Source: 66-474 sp044464225 (lineage in GTDB: Bacteria; Pseudomonadota; Gammaproteobacteria; Xanthomonadales; Rhodanobacteraceae). Taken from it: a DNA stretch of 48,149 nt. Position numbers and translations under genes: made by a program. This document shows, one piece after another, positions 8,389 through 16,625 of this stretch (the first letter of the stretch is position 1; every line of letters begins with the position of its first letter). The notes below the pieces were generated by a model. The model did not search any database, had not been told where the DNA came from, and saw only the letters and a program-made list of their open reading frames with translations. Location of the stretch: assembly GCA_044464225.1 (NCBI GenBank), contig JBIQLN010000026.1, positions 1 to 48,149 of the forward strand. The letters are read 5' to 3'.

Positions 8389-8646
8389 ATGCACCTCTAC
8401 ATGCAAACCCCGCCAGGCAGCGGCGCCGCGCCGCGTTATTGCCGCATCGCGCTGGAGCAGGACCTGCTTGGCGGCTGGACGCTGTACCGGGAATCCGGCA
8501 CCGAGGGCGGGCGCGCCACGCTGAAGCGCGAGGTGTACCTGGACCGCGACGCGGCGCTCACCGCTTTCGAACAGGCCCGCGACGCGCAATTGAAGCGCGG
8601 TTTCAAGGTGATGATCACGCAAGGCATCGACAACTCGCATGGCTGA
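8389..8646 (+). CDS. Small WGR-domain-like protein
   Basis: An 85-residue protein that is nearly all one WGR-like domain: YCRIALEQDLLGGWTLYRESG, then GGRATLKREVYLDRDAALTAFEQA and a final KRGFKVM. The Trp-Gly-Arg core is represented by GGWTLYRESG and GGRATL. WGR domains bind nucleic acid in PARPs and MolR; stand-alone copies are common in proteobacteria and uncharacterised. The last 8 bases overlap the start of hemE, so translation is likely coupled. The ATG at 8389 (MHLYMQ) is chosen; another in-frame ATG lies 30 bases upstream. It is separated from aroB by about 120 bp. Confidence 0.75.
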   Translation: MHLYMQTPPGSGAAPRYCRIALEQDLLGGWTLYRESGTEGGRATLKREVYLDRDAALTAFEQARDAQLKRGFKVMITQGIDNSHG

Positions 8647-9709
8647 AACATCCGACCGCAGCAATCGATTCCTGCACGCGCTGCGCCGCCAATCCGTCGA
8701 TGCCACGCCGGTATGGATCATGCGCCAGGCGGGCCGCTACTTGCCCGAATACCGCGCGACGCGCGAACGCGCCGGCAGTTTCCTCGCGCTGGCGCAGACA
8801 CCGGAACTGGCGTGCGAAGTCACGCTGCAGCCGATCGAGCGCTTCGAACTGGATGCGGCGATCCTGTTCTCCGACATACTTACCGTGCCGGACGCGATGG
8901 GCCTCGGCCTGCATTTCGTCGACGGCGAAGGTCCCAAGTTCCATCGTCCGCTGCAAAGCGCCGCGGACATCGCCAGGCTCGGCGTGCCCGATCCGGAGCA
9001 ATCACTGCGCTACGTCGTGGATGCCGTGCGGCTGGTCCGCCGCGAACTGCGCGGGCGCGTGCCGCTGATCGGCTTCGCCGGCAGCCCGTGGACCTTGGCG
9101 TGCTACATGATCGAAGGCGAAGGCTCCCGCGATTTCGCGCGGGTGAAGGCGTTCGCACTGAACGAACCCGCCGCGATGCACGCACTGCTCGACGTCAACG
9201 CGCGTGCGGTAGCGGCGTACCTCTCGGCGCAAGCCGCGGCCGGCGCGCAGGCGCTGATGGTGTTCGACAGTTGGGGCGGGATGCTGGCGCCCGCGATGTT
9301 CGCGGAATTCTCGGCGCGCCATCTCGCGCAAATCGCTTCGCTGCTGCACGAAGACGCGGGGATGCGTGACGTGCCGCTGATCCTGTTCTCCAAGGGCGCG
9401 AATGCCAGCCTCGAAGTCCTCGCCGACACCGGCTGCGCGGCATTGGGCGTGGACTGGACCATCACCCTGGAAGAAGCACGCCGCCGCGTCGGCGATCGCG
9501 TTGCACTGCAGGGCAACCTCGACCCCGCGACGCTGCTGGCTTCGCCCGAAGTGATCCGCCGTGAAGTGCAGCGCGTCAAGCGGGATTTCGGTCCGCATCC
9601 TGGCCACGTCTTCAATCTGGGCCACGGCATCACGCCCGACGTCGACCCGGAAAATGTGCGGGTCTTGGTGGAAGCCGTGCACACGGCATCATCGTGCGAT
9701 CGTCCATGA
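8639..9709 (+). CDS. hemE: Uroporphyrinogen decarboxylase
   Basis: Cytosolic haem-pathway enzyme that decarboxylates the four acetate side chains of uroporphyrinogen III to give coproporphyrinogen III. The 356-residue TIM-barrel protein starts with the family signature PVWIMRQAGRYLPEYR (about residues 24-39) and has the catalytic Asp in ILFSDILTVPDAMG, the IGFAGSPWTLACYM signature and the closing NLGHGITPDVDPENV. Length is normal. Its last codons and stop (CGATCGTCCATGA) coincide with the left end of a dispersed repeat (see 9698-9797), so the C-terminal residues are encoded by repeat sequence. Confidence 0.96.
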   Translation: MAETSDRSNRFLHALRRQSVDATPVWIMRQAGRYLPEYRATRERAGSFLALAQTPELACEVTLQPIERFELDAAILFSDILTVPDAMGLGLHFVDGEGPKFHRPLQSAADIARLGVPDPEQSLRYVVDAVRLVRRELRGRVPLIGFAGSPWTLACYMIEGEGSRDFARVKAFALNEPAAMHALLDVNARAVAAYLSAQAAAGAQALMVFDSWGGMLAPAMFAEFSARHLAQIASLLHEDAGMRDVPLILFSKGANASLEVLADTGCAALGVDWTITLEEARRRVGDRVALQGNLDPATLLASPEVIRREVQRVKRDFGPHPGHVFNLGHGITPDVDPENVRVLVEAVHTASSCDRP

Positions 9710-9797
9710 TCGCTGCTTCTGGATAACTCGATGCAAGCGAGTCCTTTCGGATCACGTACTCCAGAACGGCCATCCATGGCCTGACTTTTCACCAACA
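9698..9797. repeat. ~100-bp diverged intergenic repeat, copy A
   Basis: Left end GCGATCGTCCATGATCGC and right end CCAGAACGGCCATCCATGGCCTGACTTTTCACC (in part) recur at 20384-20483 and, more diverged, at 25640-25737. The left end overlaps the hemE stop codon. The right part contains the palindrome GGCCATCCATGGCC. The middle is not conserved. It fills the hemE-trpS spacer. Confidence 0.75.
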
Positions 9798-9827
9798 GCG
9801 GCTTCGATACAGTTATCGTTATCTTCC

Positions 9828-11207
9828 ATGACCATCCGCTTCCTCACCGGCATCACCACCACCGGCACGCCGCACCTCGGCAATTACGTCGGTGCGATCC
9901 GGCCCGCGATCGCGGCCAGCCGGCGCGGCGATGCCGACGGGTTTTTCTTCCTCGCCGACTACCACGCACTGATCAAGAGCGACGATCCCGCCCGCATCGC
10001 GCGTTCGCGGCTGGAAATCGCGGCCACGTGGCTGGCGTGCGGTCTTGATCCGGAACGCGTGACGTTCTACCGGCAATCGGACATTCCGGAGATTCCGGAG
10101 CTCACGTGGATGCTCACCTGCGTGACGGCCAAGGGCCTGCTGAACCGCGCGCACGCGTACAAGGCCGCGGTCGACCAGAACACCGCGAAGGGCGAGGATC
10201 CGGACGCGGCGATCACTGCCGGCCTGTACATGTACCCTGTGCTGATGACCGCGGACATCCTGATGTTCAACGCCGACAAGGTGCCGGTCGGGCGCGACCA
10301 GGTGCAGCACGTCGAGATGACCCGCGACATCGGACAGCGCTTCAACCACATCCACGGCAAGGCATGGCGCGCGGCGGGCGGCGACGGCGAGCCGTTCGTG
10401 CTGCCGGAAGTCGCGATCGAGGAATCGGTCGCCACCCTGCCCGGCCTCGACGGCCGCAAGATGTCGAAGAGCTACGACAACACCGTGCCATTGTTCGAGG
10501 GCGGCGCCAAGGCGACGCGCGAAGCCATCGCGAAAATCGTCACCGATTCGCGCGAACCGGGCGAGCCGAAGGATCCGGACTCATCCAGCCTGTACGCGAT
10601 CTACCGTGCGTTCGCGGGCGACACCGAGAGCGTGCAGTTCCGCCACGAGCTCGAAACCGGCATGGGCTGGGGCGACGCCAAGACGAAGCTGTTCGAGCGG
10701 ATCGACGCCGAAATCGCGCCTTTGCGCGAGCACTACGACAGGCTGATGGCACACCCTGACGAGATCGAGGACGCGCTGCGCGAAGGTGCGAGAAAGGCGC
10801 GCGCAATTGCCGCGCCGCGCCTGGAAATCATGCGGCGGGCGGTCGGCCTCGGCGCGCTGGGCGCGCCCGCAGGCAAGACGAAGCGTGCGAAGAAGGCGGA
10901 CAAGCGCGCGCGGATCGTCAGCTTTCGCGATGGCGGGGGTTTTCGTTTCCGGCTGGTCGGCGCGGACGGCGAGGAATTGCTGCTCTCGCGCGCCTTCGAC
11001 GAACCACGCGGCGCCGGACGCGCTTCCCGCGCACTCGCCGCCGAAGATGCCGGCATGCGGCTCGTGCCGGTCGACGCGTCGCGCTTTGCGTTCGTGCAGG
11101 ACGGCGCGACCCTCGCGACCAGCGCGGAATATGTAGAACTGTCCGCGCGCGATGCCGCCATCGAACGTACCCGCGCGGCACTGGCTTCGTTGCGCGACGC
11201 CGAATAG
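9828..11207 (+). CDS. trpS: Tryptophanyl-tRNA synthetase with C-terminal extension
   Basis: Class I aminoacyl-tRNA synthetase that charges tRNA-Trp. The HIGH-equivalent TGTPHLGNYVG lies near residue 10 and the KMSKS motif GRKMSKSYDN near residue 210. The catalytic core ends near residue 340, the normal full length. About 120 further residues follow without a stop: a basic linker (KTKRAKKADKRAR), then a segment FRFRLVGADGEELLLSRAF that resembles a YegP/DUF1508-type repeat, then a helical tail. Extended TrpS proteins are, as I recall, found in other Lysobacterales, so this is probably a lineage trait, not a frameshift. The ATG at 9828 gives the usual N-terminus. Confidence 0.93.
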   Translation: MTIRFLTGITTTGTPHLGNYVGAIRPAIAASRRGDADGFFFLADYHALIKSDDPARIARSRLEIAATWLACGLDPERVTFYRQSDIPEIPELTWMLTCVTAKGLLNRAHAYKAAVDQNTAKGEDPDAAITAGLYMYPVLMTADILMFNADKVPVGRDQVQHVEMTRDIGQRFNHIHGKAWRAAGGDGEPFVLPEVAIEESVATLPGLDGRKMSKSYDNTVPLFEGGAKATREAIAKIVTDSREPGEPKDPDSSSLYAIYRAFAGDTESVQFRHELETGMGWGDAKTKLFERIDAEIAPLREHYDRLMAHPDEIEDALREGARKARAIAAPRLEIMRRAVGLGALGAPAGKTKRAKKADKRARIVSFRDGGGFRFRLVGADGEELLLSRAFDEPRGAGRASRALAAEDAGMRLVPVDASRFAFVQDGATLATSAEYVELSARDAAIERTRAALASLRDAE

Positions 11208-11209
11208 AC

Positions 11210-11530
11210 ATGGCCCGGTTCATCGCCCTGCTGCTGATCGGTCCCTGGCTGGTGGTGCTGGGCTGGCTGTACTGGTTGTACGTGCGCAGACGCGCCGCGA
11301 ACGGCATCCCGGCCGGCTTCGACGCAGGCGTGCTGGTGGCAGCCGCGCTCGCCACCATCGGTTGCGCCGCGATCGGTTACCAGGCGGCGATCGGCCACGG
11401 CGGCGCGATCTGGACGCAGGTCGCGGCGGCCCTGGGTGCTTACGCCGGATTCAATCTGGTGCTTGCGTTCGGCTTGCTGTACCACGCGTGGCGACGTCTG
11501 CGCATGGCCTCCGCGAATCGCGGCGCCTGA
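11210..11530 (+). CDS. Small membrane protein of unknown function
   Basis: A 106-residue protein starting two bases after the trpS stop, so probably co-translated with it. Three hydrophobic stretches are visible: about residues 4-24 (FIALLLIGPWLVVLGWLYWLY), 42-60 (VLVAAALATIGCAAIGY) and 70-92 (VAAALGAYAGFNLVLAFGLLY). The basic segment YVRRRAA after the first suggests a cytoplasmic loop. I do not recognise a family. The following 253 bp up to the E2 stop hold no gene I can support. Confidence 0.65.
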   Translation: MARFIALLLIGPWLVVLGWLYWLYVRRRAANGIPAGFDAGVLVAAALATIGCAAIGYQAAIGHGGAIWTQVAAALGAYAGFNLVLAFGLLYHAWRRLRMASANRGA

Positions 11531-11783
11531 ATCGCATCGTTATCCGCCCGGTTTCCGGCACACGCCACATGTCCGGCACCCTTGCCCTTCAGGGTTGCCG
11601 ATTCCCAGCGTGCTTATCCCTCAATCGCCGCGCTGCCAGCGTGGCGCGATCCGTTGCGCCTGCGCCGGCCATCACCATCGATGACCACACCACCCGCGGT
11701 GAATGGCGGGATGCCAGCCTCATGCCGCACGCAGGTTTACCGGGAGGTGCTGCGAAGCGCAGCCGGCCACCCGGTGCGCGCGA

Positions 11784-13196
11784 TCACTGCGGCAACGCGA
11801 GATCGTCCAGGATCGCCTTCAGGAACCGCGCCGCCTCGCCGCCGGTGCAGGCGCGGTGGTCGAAGGTCAGCGAAATCGGCAGGCGCCGATGCACTTCGAT
11901 GCCGCCCATCACCGCGACCACGTCGTGCGAGAGCTTGCCGACGCCGACGATCGCGACGCACGGCGGCACCACTACGACGGTGCCGTAGCGACCGGCGAAC
12001 ATGCCGAAGTTGGACAGGCTGATCGTGTAGCCGGTGAGCTCCGAGGCCGGGATCGAACGATCCTCGACCTGCGCGCGCAGGCGGTTGATGCCTTCGCGCA
12101 TCCCGCGGGCATCGAGCATGTCGGCGTTGCGCAGCGCCGGTACGAATAGGCCGTCCGGCGTGTCGACCGCGATGCCGAGGTCGACGTGCGGGTGCCGGGT
12201 GACCGTCAGGTTCTGGTCGTCGAACCACGCATTCAATGCCGGCTCGGCCTTGCAGGCCGCGACGATCGCGCGCACGGTGCGCCCGGTGATGTCCTGTTTG
12301 CCCAGCCACTGGTGCAGGTCGGCGTCATCGACAATGGTGGTCTGCACCACGCGGTCCCGCGCATCGGCCATGACCCGCGCCATGTTGCGGCGCACGCCCT
12401 TCAACTGTTCCGGCTGCCCGGTCGCCTGCACCGATGGCGGCGTCGTGCGCATGGGCCTGCCGGATTGCGAAACGATGCTGCGCTGCTCTTCCCTTCTCCC
12501 CCCGGGAGAAGGTGCCCGAAGGGCGGATGAGGGTGCGGGTTGCGCCAGACCTTCGCCTCCCGTGCCGCGCGCAGCGGTAAGCGAAGCCGTCCCGGAAGCC
12601 GCGGCGTTCTTCACGTCCTGCATGGTGACCACGCCACCCGCGCCGGTGGGCTGCACGCGCGCCAGATCGACCTTCAACTTGCGCGCCATCGCGCGCACCG
12701 CAGGCACCGCCTTCACGCCGCCGACGCTGCCGGCCTGTTCCGTACGCACTTCGTTGCTGCTCGAAACCGCGCCAACCACGGTGCCTTCGTCTTCGCGATC
12801 GGCCGTGCCGCCCTTCTTGATCTCGCCGCCTTCATCGGACGCGATCACCTTGTCGCCGTTGGTGGGCGCGGGCGCGCCGGCGCCCTTCGTGGGTTGTGCC
12901 GGCGCGTGGTGATGGCCGCCCGCCGCATTCTCGGCGCGCTGCTTGCCCTTGGGATCGAGTTCGAACTCGGCCAGCGCCGCGCCGGTGTTGATCACGTCGC
13001 CTGCCGCACCATGCTGCTTGAGCAGCTTGCCCGTGAACGGCGAAGGCACTTCCACCACGGCCTTGGCGGTTTCCATCGACACCAGCGGCGCGTCCAGCTT
13101 GACGCTGTCGCCTTCCTTCACCAGCCATTCGACGATGGTGGCATCGGGCAGGCCTTCGCCGAGGTCGGGGAGGTGGAACGTCTTTTTGTCGGCCAT
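11784..13196 (-). CDS. 2-oxo acid dehydrogenase E2 (dihydrolipoyl acyltransferase)
   Basis: Core subunit that transfers the acyl group from lipoyl to CoA. The 470-residue protein has one lipoyl domain (residues 1-80, lipoyl Lys in METAKAVVEV near 45), a low-complexity linker, a peripheral-subunit-binding domain at about 160-198 (VPAVRAMARKLKVDLARV...GAGGVVTMQDV) and a catalytic domain from about 255. The active-site His is in SLTFDHRACTGGEAARF; the usual HRxxDG reads HRxxTG here. The linker at about residues 217-238 is the in-frame translation of a dispersed palindromic repeat (12491-12534). It follows E1 alpha and E1 beta in the same direction. Branched-chain substrate is inferred, pyruvate is possible. 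Confidence 0.9.
   Translation of the reverse strand: MADKKTFHLPDLGEGLPDATIVEWLVKEGDSVKLDAPLVSMETAKAVVEVPSPFTGKLLKQHGAAGDVINTGAALAEFELDPKGKQRAENAAGGHHHAPAQPTKGAGAPAPTNGDKVIASDEGGEIKKGGTADREDEGTVVGAVSSSNEVRTEQAGSVGGVKAVPAVRAMARKLKVDLARVQPTGAGGVVTMQDVKNAAASGTASLTAARGTGGEGLAQPAPSSALRAPSPGGRREEQRSIVSQSGRPMRTTPPSVQATGQPEQLKGVRRNMARVMADARDRVVQTTIVDDADLHQWLGKQDITGRTVRAIVAACKAEPALNAWFDDQNLTVTRHPHVDLGIAVDTPDGLFVPALRNADMLDARGMREGINRLRAQVEDRSIPASELTGYTISLSNFGMFAGRYGTVVVVPPCVAIVGVGKLSHDVVAVMGGIEVHRRLPISLTFDHRACTGGEAARFLKAILDDLALPQ
12491..12534. repeat. Dispersed palindromic repeat inside the E2 coding region
   Basis: On the minus (coding) strand it reads ACCCTCATCCGCCCTTCGGG followed by CACCTTCTCCCGGGGGGAG and AAGGG. 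The same unit lies at 13294-13340 in the adjacent intergenic spacer, with a different loop (GGCGCTACGCGC). Here it is read in frame as PAPSSALRAPSPGGRREE in the E2 linker. Confidence 0.85.
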
Positions 13197-13217
13197 GATT
13201 TCGATCGCCTTGTCCGT

Positions 13218-13340
13218 TGAACCCCTCTCCCACCGGGAGAGGCGCAGGGGTGAGGGTTCGGTGTCAATTTTGCGGGCTCATGATTGCACCGGACCCTCAT
13301 CCGGCGCTACGCGCCACCTTCTCCCGAGGGGGAGAAGGGA
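13218..13340. repeat. Two palindromic repeats in the E1 beta-E2 spacer
   Basis: The first unit (13218-13258) contains CCCCTCTCCCACCGGGAGAGG, a hairpin followed by CAGGGGTGAGGGTTC. The second (13294-13340) reads CCCTCATCCGGCGCTACGCG then CCACCTTCTCCCGAGGGGGAG and AAGGG. Both belong to the family seen inside E2. They occupy most of the 149-bp spacer and could attenuate or stabilise the E1-E2 transcript. Confidence 0.8.
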
Positions 13341-13345
13341 AAAGC

Positions 13346-14326
13346 TCAGCCCGCCGCCAGCGTCCGCTTCGCCGCATCCACGACGCGCGCGGTGCTGGGC
13401 AACTGCTTCATCTCGAGGCGGTACAGCGGGGTGTGCACGTCCCAGCCGCTGACCCGCGCCACCGGCGCGAGCAGGTCGTAGACGCATTCCTCGGCGACGC
13501 GCGCGGCAATCTCGGCGCCGAAGCCCGCGGTCTTCGGGGCTTCCTGGACGATCACGCAGCGACCCGTCTTCTGCACCGACTCGGCGATGGTGTCGAAGTC
13601 GAGCGGCGTCAGCGTTGCGACGTCGATCACCTCGGCGCTGATGCCTTCCTGGGCGAGCGCGTCGGCGGCTTCGAGGCATTCCTTCACCTGCGCACCCCAG
13701 GTCACCAGCGTGATGTCGGTGCCATCGCGCAGCACGAAGCACACGTCCAGCGGCAACGCCTCGCCGTCGTCCGGCACCTCTTCCTTGTACTGGCGATAGA
13801 TGCGCTTGGGTTCGAAGAACACCACCGGGTCGGGATCGCGGATCGCCGCCAGCAGCAAGCCGTAGGCGCGCGCGGGCGAAGATGGCAGCACCACGCGCAG
13901 GCCCGGGACGTTGGTGAACAGGTGTTCGTTGGCTTCCGAATGGTGTTCCGGCGCGTGGATGCCGCCGCCCCATGGCGCGCGGAACACCGCGGGGCAGGTG
14001 ATGCGCCCGCGGGTGCGGTTGCGCATGCGCGCGGCGTGGCAGCAGATCTGCTCCATCATCGGGTAGATGAAGCCTTCGAACTGCGCCTCGCAGACGGGCT
14101 TCATGCCTTGCGCCGCGAGGCCGACCGTGACGCCGGCAATCGTGGTTTCATCCAGCGGCGTGTCGAACACGCGCCATTCGCCGAACTTGTCCGACAGGCC
14201 TTGCGTGGCGCGGAACACGCCGCCGTTGACGCCGACGTCCTCGCCCAGCACCACAACCGAATCGTCGTGCGCCATTTCATAGGCGAGCGCCTGGGTGACG
14301 CCTTCGATCAGGGTAATCGCCGCCAT
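13346..14326 (-). CDS. 2-oxo acid dehydrogenase E1 beta subunit
   Basis: Thiamine-diphosphate decarboxylase subunit that forms the alpha2-beta2 E1. The 326-residue protein has the N-terminal TLIEGVTQALAYEM, the catalytic-loop Glu in VVLGEDVGVNGGVFRAT, FDTPLDETTIAGVTVGLA, the FRAPWGGGIHAPEHHSE segment and a transketolase C-terminal domain (about 195-320) with VIDVATLTPLDFDTI. Length is normal. The ATG at 14326 lies one base after the stop of the alpha subunit; a start nine codons upstream would overlap alpha. The EHHSE and GGIHAPEHHSEAN features suit branched-chain as well as pyruvate enzymes. Confidence 0.93.
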   Translation of the reverse strand: MAAITLIEGVTQALAYEMAHDDSVVVLGEDVGVNGGVFRATQGLSDKFGEWRVFDTPLDETTIAGVTVGLAAQGMKPVCEAQFEGFIYPMMEQICCHAARMRNRTRGRITCPAVFRAPWGGGIHAPEHHSEANEHLFTNVPGLRVVLPSSPARAYGLLLAAIRDPDPVVFFEPKRIYRQYKEEVPDDGEALPLDVCFVLRDGTDITLVTWGAQVKECLEAADALAQEGISAEVIDVATLTPLDFDTIAESVQKTGRCVIVQEAPKTAGFGAEIAARVAEECVYDLLAPVARVSGWDVHTPLYRLEMKQLPSTARVVDAAKRTLAAG

Positions 14327-14327
14327 G

Positions 14328-15413
14328 TCAGTGGCTCCCCTGATCCAGCGCAACGGCTTCGTCGCGCTGCTTCAGCAAATCCGCCGGCAATTCGGCGAAG
14401 GTGTAATCGAACATCGCGGTCACCGGCTGCGCGTGGGTTTCGAGATACGCATTCACCTCGTTGTCCATCCAGTCGTCGCACTCGGCCTGCAGCTTGTCTT
14501 CCTTCTTCTTGTTCCAGGCTTTCTTCGCTTCCAGCCAGGTGCGCAGGCGTTTCACCGGGTCCTTCGTCCAGGCGTCCTCGACTTCGTCCTTGCCGCGGTA
14601 GCGGCGCGCGTCGTCGGCGGTGGTGTGGTCGCCCAGGCGATACGTGACGCACTCGACCACGCTGCCGCCCTTGCCGGCGCGCGCGCGTTCGACCGCGTCG
14701 GTCATGGCCTTCTTGACCGCGATGATGTCGTTACCGTCGACCTGGATGCAGTAAAGGCCCGCGGCGATGCCCTTCTGCGCCAGCGTCTTGGCGCCGGACT
14801 GGATCTTGCGCGGCACCGAGATCGCCCACTGGTTGTTGACGATGGCTGCCACCAGCGGCAGGTCACGCGCACCGGCCACGTTGATCGCGCCATAGAAGTC
14901 GGCTTTCGAGGAGCCGCCGTCGCCGATGGTGCACACGGCGACGCGCTTCTCCTTGCGGATCTTGAACGCCAGCGCAGAACCGGCCGCGTGCAGGCACTGC
15001 GTGCCGATCGGCACCGACCACGCGAAGTCGTGCCTGGCGGGTTCGTTCTGGTAATCGTTGCCGCGCTCGTCGCCGCCCCAGTACATGTACACGTCGCGCG
15101 GGCGCACGCCGCGGTACAACTGCGCGCCGTATTCGCGATAACTCGGCGCGAACACGTCTTCCGGCTTCAGCGCGCTGCCGATGCCGACGTGGGTCGCTTC
15201 GTGGCCGAGGCACGATGCGTAGGTGCCGAGCTTGCCGGTGCGTTGCAACGCGATCGACTTGGTGTCGAACACGCGCGTGGACACCATCAGCTTGTACAAC
15301 TCGACCATCTGGTCGATGTCCTGCGCGAAGTCGGGCAGGTCCTTGCGCACCTGCTTGCCCTCGGGGTCGAGGTATTGCAGGTATTCGATTTCAAATTTGG
15401 CGGCGATGGGCAC
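14328..15413 (-). CDS. 2-oxo acid dehydrogenase E1 alpha subunit
   Basis: Thiamine-diphosphate-binding subunit of E1, catalysing oxidative decarboxylation of a 2-oxo acid and reductive acylation of E2. The 361-residue protein shows TRVFDTKSIALQRTGKLGTYASCLGHEA... (substrate side), the ThDP motif GDGGSSKADFYGAINVAG ending in VNNQWAIS, and the phosphorylation-loop equivalent YRLGDHTTADDARRYR. The start is GTG at 15413, supported by a GGGAG box eight bases upstream and by the family N-terminus; upstream in-frame sequence runs into kynA on the opposite strand. It is divergent from kynA over 282 bp that contain no other gene. The E3 subunit (lpd) is not in the window. Confidence 0.92.
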   Translation of the reverse strand: MPIAAKFEIEYLQYLDPEGKQVRKDLPDFAQDIDQMVELYKLMVSTRVFDTKSIALQRTGKLGTYASCLGHEATHVGIGSALKPEDVFAPSYREYGAQLYRGVRPRDVYMYWGGDERGNDYQNEPARHDFAWSVPIGTQCLHAAGSALAFKIRKEKRVAVCTIGDGGSSKADFYGAINVAGARDLPLVAAIVNNQWAISVPRKIQSGAKTLAQKGIAAGLYCIQVDGNDIIAVKKAMTDAVERARAGKGGSVVECVTYRLGDHTTADDARRYRGKDEVEDAWTKDPVKRLRTWLEAKKAWNKKKEDKLQAECDDWMDNEVNAYLETHAQPVTAMFDYTFAELPADLLKQRDEAVALDQGSH

Positions 15414-15695
15414 GGGTTGCTCCCGGTCGATTCGGATTCGATTGGCTCCACGTCGCGCGGAACCGCGACCGCTCGCAGCCGACGTTTCGGCGCAAGCGGG
15501 CCGCCTATTATCGCATGCATGGGGGCAGCTTCGCAGGCGGCGGGAATGCTGCATCGCAACAGGCAAGGCGCCGCCAGCATTGATTTCGATCACCACCCGG
15601 CAGGCCGGTTGCAACGATGATCGACGGCGTTGCGGCGGCATAATGACGCTTTTGCGCCCACCGCGCGCGCAACCATTCCACCCAGGGCCCGAACC

Positions 15696-16550
15696 ATGAC
15701 CGACAGCAACCGGCGCGAATTGGAAGCCGGCATCCAGCGCGACCTTTCCGGGCGCATGACGTACGCGAGTTATCTGCAACTCGATACGCTGCTCGCCGCG
15801 CAGCGACCCGTGTCCGATCCCGCGTACCACGACGAAATGCTGTTCATCGTGCAGCACCACGTGGCCGAGTTGTGGCTGAAGCTGATGATCCACGAGCTGC
15901 GCGGGGCCATCGTCGATCTCGACGCCGATCGCGCCGACCAGGCACTGAAGAAGCTGGCGCGCGTCAAGCGAATCCAGGACCAGTTGTTCAACGAATGGGC
16001 CGTGCTGGAGACGATGACGCCGCACGAGTACCTGAAATTCCGCGACGCGCTCGGCCCGTCCTCCGGTTTCCAGTCGCTGCAATACCGCACCGTGGAATTC
16101 CTGCTCGGCAACAAGCACGCCGACATGCTGGAGGTGTTCGCGCACGATGCTGCCGCGAACCGGCAGTTGCGGGCGACGCTGGAGGCGCCGAGCCTGTACG
16201 ACGCGGTGCTGCGCTGGCTGGCGCGCCGCGGCCATGCCGTTCCGCAAGACATCCTCGATCGCGACGTACGCGAGGGATGGAAGCGCCAGCCATCGCTGTT
16301 GCCGGTATTCCAGCGCATCTACGAAGCGCCGGAAAAATACTGGTCGGAATACGAACTTTGCGAAACGCTGGTGGACGTGGAGGAGAACTTCCAGATGTGG
16401 CGCTTCCGCCACATGAAGGCGGTCGAGCGCATCATCGGCTACCGCCCGGGCACCGGCGGATCGTCAGGGGTGGGCTTCCTCAAGAAGGCGCTCGAACTCA
16501 CCTTCTTCCCGGAACTCCTGGAAGTGCGCACCGAGATCAAACCCGCCTGA
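15696..16550 (+). CDS. kynA: Tryptophan 2,3-dioxygenase
   Basis: Haem enzyme opening the indole ring of L-tryptophan to N-formylkynurenine, first step of the kynurenine route. The 284-residue, largely helical protein has MTYASYLQLDTLL (about 22-34), the distal segment FIVQHHVAELWLKLMIHEL, the FRDALGPSSGFQSLQYR substrate region and the proximal haem ligand region FRHMKAVERIIGYRPGTGGSSG. Length is normal. The ATG at 15696 is chosen over an upstream in-frame one at 15630. Kynurenine formamidase and kynureninase genes are not adjacent; the next genes are two POT transporters. Confidence 0.95.
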   Translation: MTDSNRRELEAGIQRDLSGRMTYASYLQLDTLLAAQRPVSDPAYHDEMLFIVQHHVAELWLKLMIHELRGAIVDLDADRADQALKKLARVKRIQDQLFNEWAVLETMTPHEYLKFRDALGPSSGFQSLQYRTVEFLLGNKHADMLEVFAHDAAANRQLRATLEAPSLYDAVLRWLARRGHAVPQDILDRDVREGWKRQPSLLPVFQRIYEAPEKYWSEYELCETLVDVEENFQMWRFRHMKAVERIIGYRPGTGGSSGVGFLKKALELTFFPELLEVRTEIKPA

Positions 16551-16625
16551 CGCGGCTTGCCGCCGCACGGTCCACCCCGGTAAGGTCGCGCGCAGACCGG
16601 CGTCGGCCGGCCGCCATGGGGGCCG

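Noticed and set aside
10830..11207. TrpS tail as a separate gene or frameshift product
   Set aside because: The frame is continuous from the catalytic core with no internal ribosome site or stop, so one long protein is simpler.
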